DNA from: Ophioderma brevispina
Lineage: Eukaryota; Echinodermata; Ophiuroidea; Amphilepidida; Ophiodermatidae
Assembly (NCBI GenBank): GCA_023653785.1
Contig: JAMKCH010057901.1
Location: forward strand, 1 to 64,000
Length of the DNA: 64,000 nucleotides
Direction of reading: 5' to 3'
Shown here: piece after piece, positions 35,597-48,564 of the stretch
How positions within the stretch are numbered: the first letter of the stretch is position 1
Layout: every line of letters starts with the position of its first letter
The notes under the pieces: model-generated
Told to the model about the DNA's origin: nothing
Databases searched by the model: none
The model's input: only the letters and a program-made list of their open reading frames with translations
Made by a program: the position numbers and the translations under genes

Positions 35597-37090
35597 TTGT
35601 CGATCTGTAAAATTATGATAAGCCATAGTGACTTACTTTCATCGTAACTGTGTCTTTAAAAGGTTGTGACGTGGCCCATTTATGTGAGTTTTCAAGGAGT
35701 CAAAATTAACATACAACATTTTATCAGCAGCAGTATTATTCATTCCACTGCTGTTATTCAAATCTTCAGGGATGCCGAAATATTATAGCTATAAATATTA
35801 TTATTTATATCTATAATTTTACTATGAAATATGTAAGCCTGTCTGTATTCATTCGTATAACAATTACATTATTGATATATGAATAAATCTATATAGGATG
35901 CTAACCACTGGCTGTCCCAATCCGTTCTGGTGTTATTGTTTCCCAAAAGCCTTTACTGTAAAGGCTTTATGTCAGAATAATCAAACATAAATAAAATGAA
36001 GATAATGATGTGGCCTTTTCATTGAAGAACCTTGTGATCTTTGCTCTCGTCTTCAAACATTTCCTTATCAAATAAGTAGTTTCCTTTTTCAGTGTGAGAT
36101 GGACCACGACCCTGCCCATTTGTTTCATCCTGTTATTGTATATTGCAGGAAATCGTACATCGGGATATGTCTTTAAAACAATCTTACACTAATTCAGGAA
36201 TTTGTTATAACCCCCCAAAATATTTGTAGACATACACTCACTTTCTACACACGCATAATTTTATGGGAATCATATTGCAATTACCACATTAAGCATCTAC
36301 TTAAATCCCAATGAAATGAGTACGTGGAATTTATGTAAATCAGCATATGTCACGAATAGTCACTCTTCATAGCTACATTAGAATGCGCCTTTATATCTGA
36401 GATCCCGTGTAATACATATTTGCGCTAATAGCAGCACAAATGGACTATACCACATTCAACCATTTCCCCGTGGGGCAAATTCACTACAGAAGAAAGAAAG
36501 CATTAAAATCCGCTTTCAAGAACTACAAAGTTATATGAATGAGCGTCTGAGGCCCAAAGAACTCCTCAGTAGTAAAATTTTGCGGCACGCATTAATCTAT
36601 GGAAATTACACATCAGGCCTAAAATACACTGATATGGGACCATACCAATTTCTCAGACTGATAAGTTCATTAAATCAATGATCCTAGTGGCAAAACGCTT
36701 ACTAACGGGTATCATGACTATTTAAAAGCAGCTAAAAGAAATGACAAATCGACAACCGCCTACAACAATATCCCACTCTTGCCTCTCTTTAGGTTATTTG
36801 GTCACCGACATTTTGACTTTTTTCATCATATTATGGTGAATAAACCACGAAGGTTTTGTCAGCAAAATAGCTTCATATTATGTGATTGAAAGTGTATTAT
36901 GTTGTTGAGTTGAGATGTTAATTGTAAGATTGAAGATTTTCGCTGTTTCATATGTATCAGTCTGATTTCTGAACCAAGTAATAAATGCCTCTTCTCTTAA
37001 TTGTATATAACAGCAACAAAGGTAAACTCAACTCAATTGAAAATTTCAAACTGAGCTTTGTGAAAAAAATCTTTTAATATAACTTGCAGG

Positions 37091-37255
37091 GAAGATGATG
37101 TGCACCAAAACAGATGGGCTTTACATTTTCGTCTACCGTCAGACGTTATTATGAAAAAGAATAAAGGAATTGACCCGGCCGATTTGTCAACAAAATTAAA
37201 AACGCTTGGGGTACGTTATGGAACGAGTTGCAATTTTCATTTGAAGCTTCCTTAG
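37091..37255 (+). other. Unassigned exon-like segment
   Basis: After an AG (37,088-37,089) preceded by 'ttttaatataacttgc', 54 codons are open to a TAG at 37,253-37,255. The reading runs from EDDVHQNRWALHFRLPSD through IDPADLSTKLKTLGVRYG to the end. Composition is protein-like against an AT-rich background, but I recognise no family and find no neighbouring exon. It may be a terminal exon, a retroelement scrap, or chance. Confidence 0.25.
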
Positions 37256-40200
37256 TCTCGATTCCAAGGACAGACTTCAATCATTAGTGCGTGAGCACGT
37301 AGAGAAAATAGGACAATTGGTTTCTGGCTATGATTTATGATACCCAGGACGTATGAGATATCTTAATTTGTACACATAGGTCACGTGATCAACAAGATAG
37401 TTGTTATTCCCGTAGTCAATGGTGTGTATTGGGCTATCGGTGGCTTAAGCAACGGGCTGCCATGTTTACCATTTCAATCGAAAATGTGCAGCCCGCGGCT
37501 CGTAATACACCTGTACGAGCATCCTACTAACACTACACTAATATATAGGTACGAATAAATGAGGTCAAGAAGGTTGTTACGAATGTCCTATTTTGTAGAC
37601 TTTTTGCTCAATAATATTTTAATATCTCGAGAGAGACAGAGTAAACAGAGCAATGAAATTAGGCAGGATATCCAGTGTCTATTGCAAGTTTGGATCATTT
37701 ATGTACTTGTTATCATGATGATACAATGTACGTAAATGTCTATAATTGACGGGTAATTTGACACGTTGTACAATCTTACTTATAAGCATATAAAGTAATT
37801 TCTAATACATATTTTTGTTATTTTGTGGTTCGCAAAATATAGTATAGTAATATCCCATCATTATTGAATAACGATTTCTAAATTGTAATTAAAATATCTT
37901 GTTGCACCTTAAGCCAGATGGGCAGAATCGATATTTAAGCAAAGCAGTGATGTTGCACTCAAACCCCAAAGATTTCTATCAACACTCACATTTGATTTGC
38001 GTATTTTCGGAGTTAACCCCTCTCCCGTCCCGCATACTCACGCATCCAGTTACATACATACACACCCACCCGTATACGAACACATATACACTCATACGCA
38101 CAAACGCGCATACACAAATACAGGTATTCGCACACACTTACGGGACATACTCATATACATCCATATGAATACATATTACCTGAGATGAATAGAGCCTTTA
38201 CATGCACATATACTCTCTCATATACATGAGCCCATGATATACACATGCACACATGTAGATTAATCGCATTCCCTTATAACCTAGTTTCAATACCAAAAAA
38301 AAGCTGAAAAATTCATACATTTTTAAAAAGAAAATTCTACCGAACCACTCAAAAATAAGAAAACAGTGACAGACTAGTTAAAATTAAAGCATCATTTAAA
38401 AATACAGGGGTTTAAATTAAAGTAATATATCATTTCCCTTACCCGCGATTGATGGAACTCCTGTTATGCTAAGATTTCACGCATTTGCCTCTGAAGTTTA
38501 CCGAGGGTAGCGACCTCAATTTTCTAACAAATCGGGTTTTTTTTTAATTTTAGGTTGTTTTTTTGTTTTTGAAATTACTTTTAATAACATTTTGTTAAAC
38601 AAACAGTCATCCAGTGGGTGCATATATACATATTAATGGTGACTTGTTGGGTTGGAGTTTGATGTTTCAAAAAAAGATAGCTTCCAAAACGTTATGTTAT
38701 AAATAATGAACAACAAACAGTTGCACGCAAACCTATGCTATCCACATCGATAAATCCAATCAATTTTTGGCATGGCTGGAATTGTACTTGTGCTGTTGTC
38801 TACGTCAACATTTATATGCGCAATAAAAATAACCAGACTTCACGGTCTGGTATTAATATATTGAAGGACCGAATATATTGAAAATAGATTGATGGATAAT
38901 AATTTCCCAGCGCCAAAGAGCAAGATCAGAGGCGATTTTTGAGCAATGTGAAAATATTCCAGAGGATATCCTTATTGCCATGACGAAGCCCCCGTAACCA
39001 CAACCTGGCTATTATGCTCCTGTACAAAACATCCTCCCTACTGATTTAGTAGGACTGCAAATGTTTTACTCACCTGAGTGGAGTTCATGACGTCCTTTTT
39101 CCTCATGTTTTTTTCTGTACAAATTCACTAAAATGAATGAAAACTACCCGCCTCTTCTATCTTTACCTATATTTGCCATCCTCGGTACGACACTACTTCT
39201 TAAGTTTTGCATTGACAATTGATTTTCAAGGAAGAAAGGAATAGGTGTTTTATCAAGATTGCAAGCAAAAGAAAGGGGATTGCACAGGATTTTTTACCAC
39301 TTCTGCTTTCACAAGCAATTGCTTTACAAGAACTTATGAAACTGTGTGAAATACAATCTGGCTGAGCCATCTTGCAAATGTAGATGTTATTGTTGTGTAA
39401 GAAAAGTGAAAATCTACTTTAACATGGACGCAATAAAACAACACATACTGTAAAAAATCGTTGTGATATAGCACCCCCCCCCCCCATACAGAGAGACAAA
39501 TCGATCACTGTGTCTATTTAAGACTGTGAAGTCATTGTACCGAACAACCAATGAAGTAGATTTTGTTATGGTTTGATACCATTGTAACAAATCCAGATCA
39601 ATTGTTAAAATGACACTGTATAAGATCTTTTTTGGCTTTAATAATTGTTTTATACAACAACATTGCTTTATAGATATAATGAAAAGCACACAAACCGTTT
39701 CAAAAGAGGACATTGCTTTAAAAGCTTTTAAAGTGATATATGCACACATATAGACAACATTCATCCCGTATATATGCACTGCTAGACGATCGATCATGAC
39801 TAGAGAAAACGGCATCTTTATACATTCACATCAGTATTTGCCTTTCCTTATTTCCCTAAGGTAAGAGTGTAACTAACCAACAAGTTTTAAGGGGGATGCT
39901 TGTATCGCTCCCAGGTTGTCTATTAATATAGGTCGTATCAGTAGCAGCGCCTCCCAGAGGGTTCAATGATCTCATCAGGCTCAATCTAAATCCCATACCA
40001 TCAGACGCTTGTGACAGTGTCTTTCACCTTAAGTCCGTGGAGGGCGTAGGCCCCTGCGGATATGTTTGTGAAGCTTGTTGTCTGATATCATGTACTGATA
40101 AGTAGCAAGGTAATTTGTGTGTTTACATATTCCACGTTTTCACGTCCAATTACCGTGTTTCAATCCATAGGATACGTCTATAGGTTATTTAATTGTAACT

Positions 40201-42054
40201 ATATATTTTTTAATGTCAATATTTTCTAAAAGTCTTTTCAGAAGGACGTAACTCTGAGTTGAGGCCTTCTGGCACTGACTAAAATCTGCTACATTGAGTT
40301 GGGCCTATGTGGAATTGACCATTATATTCAGTTAGGAGTGTGTATGAGTTAAGGCTTCATGGTTTTGAAAATCTGTGGGGTTGTATGGATTATTTTGGGT
40401 CTATGATTAAGCGTCAGACAGATATGTATATGGTCACTTTGGCCATATCTTCACTTTTTCGTCATCCGTTGTCAGCAAGTGTCTCCCCCTAGCTGTGGGT
40501 AAGCAACGAATACCCCGCGACAAAAAAAAAATGATCAGGAAGAAGTTTCCTTACGAACCGATATTTATGTCTCAGTGTTATCGAAGATCATCATTACTTC
40601 GATGGCTTAAGGGGTACTGATATCTTCCAAAATCACTTCTTTGAACACGAAAATGTACGTGACTAAGCAAAGGATGTCTTCGTTACACAAAGTTCATCTG
40701 GTTCGTTCTCCTCGCTAATATTGCACGAAACGAGGGAACAACGCCTACATCTTGTATAATGGGTCATTCCATAAATTAGGGGCCCAACTTGTGACATTGT
40801 GAGAAAAAAGTACAATAATTAAAGAAGGATGCCAATTATTTCTCATTCCAAACCAATGATAACACTATTGCTCACTAAACAACAAAAAATAACAAATAGT
40901 CAAAAAGTGCTTTAAAAATAAAAATATTGCAATAAAACTGCATTCCTGTTCCCGTGTACGTGTAAACGGGGGCACCAAACCATTTTTTATTATTTAGAGA
41001 TAATTTAATTATTATGTGATATGTATATGGTTTTATATTTATACTTTGGTTATTTGAGGCTATACATTAATGTCAAAAGTATAAATGGCCAGGCTTGCAT
41101 ATGAAACAATGTGGTTTTTTAAGCACAAGTGCTAATATACTCCCGCTCTTAGAAAATTCCTGTTGTGCAAGCAAACAAACCACGCCCTTAATTCCGCTCG
41201 AACTCGAGTTCTTTGAACCCTTGTACTGGAAATTGTAGTAAAAACTTATGTAAGTGACTAAGCTAAGAACAACATATTCTCATACAAAGACGATTGTTTA
41301 AAAGTATCATGGACCAATGTTTATAAAAAACAACTACAAAATTCCGTTGACGAAATTTAGTACAGCGTCATTATTATGTCGATACCTGTTATCTTAAAGT
41401 TTAAACGGTAACCGTTAAGGTTAAGGTTAGGGTATTAAGTACTCTTTAAAATAAAATCAAATGATCTTGTTATTGTTTTCGCTGTTATAATATAATCAAA
41501 AAGCAGGCGAAAAAGAAATCTTGCAAGAGCAGCTGTACAATATTTTAATTTCCGTTTTCACGTATAGCGGTAATAAATATTTGTTGATATGTAAAGGAAT
41601 ACTCCCAATTATTATAACTTTAAATTGCACGCACAAGTACTACTGATATCGTTGACCGAAAGTTGACTTCTTGAAAAGTTAATCAGTGATCAGCTTATTA
41701 ATGTCCACTAACACAGGAGGGAAGCGGTGACACACTTTTGCCCTGTCTATAATTTATATCAACACAGCCTATTTTTACGCCTCCATACCCGTATAGGCTT
41801 TATCAATTACTTTAAGCTGACTGCTGACTTACGTAAGGGTGTATTTTTGCACTCTACGTGTAGCTATATAGCTGAGAATATGATTGCTCAATAGTATTTT
41901 CTTGAAAATCCGTGGTTTTCGTATTCAAATATATGACTTTTCATAATAAGACGTCCAATAAGCTCTTATTGACATATAAGTATCGGTATAAAAATAACTT
42001 TCCTAAAAAAATACAAGTAAGGGACGTATATGCATGATACGACAGGCGCTCAAT
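37256..42054. other. Non-coding stretch
   Basis: No gene recognised. The 133-codon minus frame at 39,414-39,815 includes a poly-C-derived Gly run and hydrophobic low-complexity residues; I regard it as chance. An imperfect CA/TACA-rich tract lies at about 38,035-38,260. Confidence 0.4.
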
Positions 42055-42800
42055 AAATTTAGTTTTTCAAATAAAAAAATACGATTATCGACCCATGCAG
42101 TTTTTTAAAAAAACTAAGTAGATAAACTGAGTTTATCGGTGATGAACGCACGTTTCTTGATAACTGTGTTTCTCTAGTGACAAAACAGTTTTCACTTCCT
42201 GAATTATCAAATGATAAACTGTTTTTAAGAAAGACTATCATTATTGACTGATAATACGTTTTCGAAAAACTTAGAAAACCTTGTTTTCAAGTCCAAGCAC
42301 GATTCTCAAATATGATCTAGTGGTTCTCAAATATGATCTAGCCAGAGATAGGTACAATGTCTGGCTGCTTCACTGAATTCCGCAAGGACCTTGTCTGTGC
42401 ATTGTTGCTTAAAAAAAGTGGGCAGACCAAGATTGTCTGTGGTGCTGTTCCATTACCACGGGTAGGCCTAGTGTCCTGATCTGCCTCCAGATAGCCCCAC
42501 TTCTGCAAGAAACCTTAGATCGGTCGATTCTGGTTGAGACATCGCCATTCAGCCCATGGGGAGTCAGAGCCAGATGGAAGATGCTGACCAGGTTCAATAC
42601 CAATAGATGTTTCTTGGTTGATAGCAAGTCTTTCTTTCCAGAAGGTGACTCTCTCAACATCCTTAAAGACTGTTTCAAGGGGTTGGATTTTGCTTAAGAA
42701 TTTTATCAACTCAATAAACTGAGTTTTTCACTTGAAAAAAAAAGTTTATCAGTTGATAAACTAACTTTTTCAGCCGAATTGGCGAAAAACTAGTTTATCG
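42055..42800. repeat. Palindromic AT-rich repeat (GATAAACT units) split by a LINE
   Basis: 42,055-42,290 and 42,705-42,800 carry GATAAACT and AGTTTATC units in both orientations, for example GATAAACTGAGTTTATC near 42,121 and AGTTTATCAGTTGATAAACT near 42,741. The middle is occupied by LINE copy C. The simplest history is insertion of the LINE into a pre-existing self-complementary repeat. Confidence 0.6.
42300..42704 (-). mobile_element. LINE family-1 copy C (3' end only)
   Basis: Aligns with the 3' ends of copies A, B and D: 'ttctcaaatatgat', the 'gcattgttgct' and 'gggcagaccaag' segments, 'ccacttctgcaag' and 'ctgtttcaagg'. The minus-strand reading contains LNRDV-like and C-terminal zinc-knuckle remnants in several frames. 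The phrase 'tctcaaatatgatcta' is doubled at its 3' edge. 5'-truncated near 42,704. Confidence 0.82.
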
Positions 42801-43369
42801 AATTACTGAGTATGGCTTGCCTAAACCAGTACAATTCTTAATCTCAGCGGTGACATTATAATATGGCACAAAAAGCATTCTTAGATTTGGTCCTAACAAA
42901 ATAAAAATTATGGACATTTTGTTGTAGATAAGATTATTCTATATTGTCTAGCGTTTTCATACATTTAAACAATGAGATGACGAGATCGTTCCAAACATTT
43001 CTTGAATCTCAATGGATGCTATATCGATTTGGTTCAAGATTTTAATGAAAGAATGGACTATAGTTATCAATTCTTCTATTGTTAATTGATAGCTTATAGT
43101 ATATTAATCTGCAATTTCAGAGATTATGCCTATCTGCTCGTCTCAATAGTACAATTAATAGTTTTGAATATTAGTAGTGGTACTATTTCAACCGTGCATA
43201 TTTGCTCTTTCCATATTAAAATGGTTTTGGGCGACCGATTATGGCCGATTTTTGGTATTTTTTTCGCCCTCACATGCAATCAACAAAATATCTGATTACA
43301 AATTTTTTGACATTATATCGTCCACAGCCGTTGTGAAAGCAAAAAATTGTACTAAATTGGCACATCTCT
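42801..43369. other. Non-coding spacer between LINE copies C and D
   Basis: AT-rich, with short chance frames only. Confidence 0.4.
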
Positions 43370-44990
43370 TCTTCTTATCGTGTCCAAACACTGTGGTTCT
43401 CAAATATGATTCCATCAGAGAGGGTACAACGTCTGGCTGCTGCTTCCGCTGATTCCGCAAGTTCCCCTTTTTGTGCATTGTTTGCTCCAGCAGTGGCAGA
43501 CCAAGAAGGTGTTCATTGTCTGTGGTGCTGTCCACAACCACAGGTAGTATCCTGATCTGCTTCCAGATGCCCACTTCTGCAAGGAAACCTTAGAATCGGC
43601 CAGTTCTGGTTCTCAATCATTGAGGCATCGCATTCAGCCCATGGGAGTCAGCTCCAGGTGATAGATGCTCACCAGTTTCAATACCGATAGATGTACTTGG
43701 TTGATGGCAAGTCTTTTCTTTCCACCAGGCGACCTCTTTACCTCCTTAGAGACTGTTTCAAGAGGTTGGACTTTGCTTAAGACACTCTCTCGCGATTAAG
43801 GCGGTTTTGGCAGCATGTATCTTCCAAGAAATAGGGTGCTTCACATTGGACACTGGCAGTTACGCTCTGGTGGAGCATTCCTGCTAGCTGTCCAAGTTTT
43901 CCGTTGGTGTTGCGTCCTGTGATAAGCCCGGCAGAGGTATTTAATCCTGGATCAAGCTTCTTGGCATGGGTGATCTTTCCCATACCGGGCAGCATACTCT
44001 GCACATGAGTAGCACAGGGCAAGGGCCGTCGATCTTAGGTAAGTGGGCGAGCACCCCATCTTGAGTTTGTTCAAGATGTTTCTTGCGTGAACATAATCTT
44101 TACTCTTCGTCTTCTCAATGGGGTCTTCTAAGAGAGAGTTGCGTCCACAGGTGACTCCTAGTTTACAGGGTTAACACAGATGCTCAGGTGATTCCGACCA
44201 GGTACTCCAAGCTGACTCCGGCTTCAACGGTTGCGCAGACGGAAAGCACACACCTGTGTCTCAGATGGACCCGCAGGCAGGTGGTTTTCCTCGCAGCAAG
44301 GAGTGATCCCATCCAAAGCCCCGGAGCGTCCCCACACGCGAAGTCGCATAACCCCGTCGCCACATCCCAGCTCGCCTGCACAACACAAAACGACGGGCCC
44401 CCCCGCACTCCCGGCTGGTCCGTGGCACAATGCCAACAGGAGCGGCGCAATCAACCCTCACCCCCGTGGCGACCAATCCTAAGCGCCAACGCCATCGGCT
44501 CTTCTCCTCGCTCCCACCGAACAAAGAACACCCGCCAGCAGCAATCCCACGGACAAGCTCAGCCAGCGGATGTCCCCGGCAATCTCCAGGATCCCACGGA
44601 GTAGGCATCCGGTGATCTAACATGTCGCATCTGCTGAAGAGAGCCGACGAACCAGCCCGGCCACCACACACCCTTCTCGAAACCATCACTCATGTGTTGG
44701 CCGTTGAGCACCTGGCCTGTTGTCGACCTGCCCGGCCGGAAACCCGCCTGTTCCGGCATGAGGTGCCCGTCCCACAGGCGCGACACGACCGCAGGAGGCG
44801 TTCAAAGAGCCTGCAGCATGGCCAATGAGTGATACAGAGTCCAGCTCCCTGACCTGGGATGGACCCCTCCCCCTCCCAGGAGTGCCACAACAAGCGCCCC
44901 CCATCCAGACCCCCTGGGGGAACCCGTTGGAAACAGGCAGCATTGCCATAGGCCCAGAAGCCCACCCCCCGCCCGGCCAAAGATTCCTAT
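43370..44990 (-). mobile_element. LINE family-1 copy D, partly hypermutated
   Basis: Same element and extent as copy A: the 3' end is at 43,370 (sense strand ACGATAAGAAGAAG) and the RT region reaches about 44,990. The 3' half (43,370-44,190) resembles the other copies in base composition. The RT half (44,200-44,990) is much richer in G and C. PEQAGFRPGRSTTGQVLN is still readable. Block A V-F-V-D-L is F-V-G-S-L, and YADD of block C has become a C-A-G-E-like reading. Y-Y/K-E-N-H is C-C-E-E-N-H, and the Asn and Lys of A-N-P-S-K are Gly and Glu. These are mostly A-to-G changes on the sense strand. The copy is certainly dead. Confidence 0.85.
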
Positions 44991-45852
44991 ATGTTGCTCA
45001 GTAGAGTGTTGTCAAGGCCCTACTGCCTCCCCCGTCCTGAAGTTGGCACATAAGACAGTGTTTTGTATTGTCGACCATATTTGGATACGTTTTTTGTTCA
45101 TATATTAAAGAAACTTTTCTTGGCCTTCAATATCCCTGGAGTACTGAGAAAATATGACTTTCTTCTGACACCGAAATCTCAATTTTGATGGATACAGTGG
45201 GGAACGGAGTTGCTAATTGGTCACCCGTCTTTAGCGTCAATGGTAGGTAAAATTCCCGATCTTATTAGCAATTCAGAGTAGACAGACAGGTGTATTATTC
45301 AATAGATATTAATTATCTAGACAATCGCCCATATTGTGTATTAAACCAAATAATATTCTATTTTTGAAAGGGTTCGATCTTATACTATAAATATTGTAGG
45401 TGTCTAATCGGTTCCCGGATAAATTAATTTTAAGGTATAATCATTTCTCAATAACGCCGTAATTTGAAGGTCAAAGTATTCAAATGGCACTCATGATGAT
45501 CTAGTTCGTAGTGAAAAACAGGGTAAGTCTTCAAATGTCCGTTCACCATTTTATTTTGCCTTATCTTAGTTACACAGAGGAAACCGAAAACGGTCAGAAA
45601 TGTTCACACCAAAATAAAGTTCTTGAGGCGTCATCACGTATTTTCAAAGTAGTCAATTGCACAGGCAAGCCAGGTGAGGATTAAAATTGTTGTAGCAATT
45701 AGGTATACACCAGGGAACCGAGTTCCCTTAACATCAAGGACTTTAACCCATATCTAAATTAACAAGAAACAAAAACAACCGCATAAAAAATAAACAACAA
45801 ACAGGATTGAAGATAGTACCAACAGTCGCATGCATGCCCGAGTATGTTCTAA

Positions 45853-45915
45853 CAGGGTGAGTAAAAAAAAAACTGTACCCTGATTGTATTCGGCATTGTG
45901 TCCGCCATTTATGTG
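45853..45915 (+). mobile_element. Solo end of the CAGGGTGAGT MITE family
   Basis: 'cagggtgagtaaaaaaa', then accctgattgt and 'tgtgtccgccattt' match the left arm of the element at 27,514 and its family terminus. No opposite arm was found within 1 kb. A looser 'cagggtaagtc' at 45,522 may be another relic. Confidence 0.6.
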
Positions 45916-46127
45916 TGGAGGTATAAGGGGGATCAAAACAATTTTAAGACCCTGAAAGGGGGGATCCAAAAAATTTCGAACCTAAAAAAGGGAATCTAAA
46001 ATTTGTTGATGTGCAATAGTTCCAACTCCCCCCCCCACAAAGTTTAATGACACACTCCCTAAAAACAACATTGAAACAGTACTAAAATTCGCATTTTGCC
46101 CACCGAGGTATTAAGTGTATGTATACT

Positions 46128-46198
46128 TATAATATATATATAGATATATATTATATATATCTATATAAGATATGATTATATAGTAAATCATATATATA

Positions 46199-46239
<41 letters not shown>

Positions 46240-46240
46240 T
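46128..46240. repeat. AT microsatellite
   Basis: About 110 bases of (AT)n with a few interruptions; strongly palindromic. Confidence 0.95.
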
Positions 46241-48564
46241 GTTTGACGAAAGCATATTTGCTGTCAAACGATTTTTGCATGGCCAAAACCATTGCGTATT
46301 AAGAGTCATTGACAAAGTCAATTGACAAATCTTTGGAATTGTTAACAAGCATGTGGAGAAGTTCGCACTGATGCCCTTCGAGAACGACCAGCCTCTCCAG
46401 TATCGTCTTACTCTCAGTCTCCATTGTAGTAACTATTTTTATTGGTATTTTCACCCCTGGCTCATATTCTCTTTACCTTCTATCTATCCTTCCTCGTGTT
46501 TTATCATTCCTTTTATATGTCTTTGTCTCTCTGTCGATCAACCACATTTATTTATTTACAATTAAATATTGCCTAAACCAATAAAAATAAGTTAATAAAT
46601 ACTGTGAAATTGAATTAAAATAGACCAGTTAAATTATTATCATCAAAATCGCGTTCGCAGCTAGGATCGTAGTACGGATGATAACTGATATCATACTTTT
46701 GTCACTTGCTTGCCAAAGCACATATTAGAATATTAGTATAATCGATAGATCGATATATACAAAACGTTAACTTTAAGTCTTTCTAAAAAGTTGCCCCTTT
46801 TGGGTAAAGTTGACCTTTACCCCTATAAGTCGGTTCTGTTTGGGACGGTTTTAACATTTAAGCACCAAAAAGTCAAACTTTCATGGGTCAAAATGTCTCT
46901 AATTTTGGAGCTGTTTATCAAACAAAATCAGCAAATAATGGACGTTTCTACTCTTGGCCCTCTGCTTACGGGCCCGTGAGTGTAGGATAGTAAGTAATAC
47001 ATAGACCAGATACAAAAAATAGTCCAGTACGTTTTAGAGGAGGATCTTCTAATCAGGATACTGACATTAAAGTCGGTAAGATCACATGATTGCTAAATCA
47101 GAAACATTGAAACAAAAATCAGGATTTGCCTGTCTGTTGTTACAAAGGTAGGTATTCCGATATCATTAACATACCATAAGGTGGGATAAGACCTACAAAC
47201 ACCATAATAAGAACAAAGTCGTTGGAGATTTGTAGCAAATGTCCGTATGGACACTTACTGCGCATGTAATTTTGTGGTATGGGATGGAGATTCATATCTG
47301 TGAATACTGCTTGTTTTCACCTTTTTTAGTCGTTTTTTCAGTGAAAAAAAATAAGTTGGACTCTACAGACCTTATCTTCGTTAAGTACTTACTACCAAAA
47401 GTCAAAGTTTTCACTCTTTCGGGGTGGATCAATTGATTAGGTTGATCATTTAACTAAAGATTAGTCCATTACGTTAGGTAGGGATATAGGATATTTAATT
47501 AATCAATAGCTGGAACAAATACAGATAGACTAGTAAGTTAGACGTCGGATATCTAACTAATTTCAAACAGATACAATAAAGATAGCCTTTACCCGTTAGA
47601 GGACAATATGAGGGTAAATCTTTTTTTAAAACAGGCCACATCATCAACGGGTGAGGTAATGCAGGCTATTGTAAGACGATGGCTTCACTTAACTTACAAA
47701 CTAGTCAGTATTTTGTTGATTAGAGAACCCCCCACGGACTGAAAACCTACCTACATTATGTACTGAAAAGTGTTATTGTAGCATTGGTATCCTCTATATT
47801 GCATTTATATTAAATAAAATTGACTTTGAGATTGGCGTTTACAATTAAACATTTGTTTTGACTTTGACATTATGAAAAACACACTCACGTAGGAGCTGCT
47901 TGCCAGTGAAAGAGGAGAACAGACTTTAATGAGTCACACATTAACACTTTTTTCCTGAGATGCTGAATTGTGTTGAAACGCTCTATACAGTTACGACACT
48001 GCAAGTAATGTGTTATAAACAAGTTTCCTCAACAGCTGACTCAAGTCAAGACTAAAAAAAAATTCCATGTCTGTAAAACCAACACAGAACTGCTATGATG
48101 TAGTAAATGTATTCAAAGAGGGCCATGTATATTGTTCAAGTGATTGGTGAAAACAAATTTCACAGCAAAATATTCCCAAATACCATATTGCTTCTACTAG
48201 CTAGTTCTAATGTGAAAGGGCAAATATTGAAAAACCGATACAAAAATTTGCCAATTGCTGTTTCCTTAAATATCATTAGAACGGCGTTGGCAGCAATATA
48301 AGGTTGTGGTAATTGTAACAATATACCCACTAACACATGTATTGATCCAGTTATAGTAAACGGTATTTTCTGGGTTATTGCTTTTTTGTTTATTTTATTT
48401 TATTTGGTTATTTTTTGTACTCTCTTATATTTGTTTGTTTGTTTGTTGACGGTTTTTTGTCTCGGAAATTTGGTTATGAAAACTTGAAACTAAATCGCAT
48501 TTTATCTATTTCGCGTGAAGTGGGTATTCTCCTGGGGTATTCTGTAGGTAGCGATTTTTTTTTC

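Larger units (their letters stand above)
30977..37090. other. Non-coding stretch with simple repeats
   Basis: No gene recognised. Open frames at 31,438-31,648 (both strands), 34,370-34,636 and 34,775-35,008 are short and AT-driven. It holds a degenerate GTTA/TTAG array at 31,085-31,160 and the GT and CT microsatellites listed separately. Confidence 0.4.
44991..48564. other. Non-coding stretch
   Basis: No gene recognised. It contains a MITE end and an AT microsatellite, listed separately. Confidence 0.4.

Noticed and set aside
39414..39815. 133-codon minus frame
   Set aside because: Includes a poly-C-derived Gly run and low-complexity hydrophobic residues; no family resemblance.
41400..41435. 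Interstitial telomere-like sequence (ggttaaggttaaggttaggg)
   Set aside because: Only about three imperfect units; too short to support.
44184..44980. Overlapping long frames on both strands in a GC-rich island, considered as a bacterial insert or CpG-island exon
   Set aside because: The segment aligns base by base with the LINE copy at 17-18.6 kb; the frames appear because the A-to-G changes removed stops.
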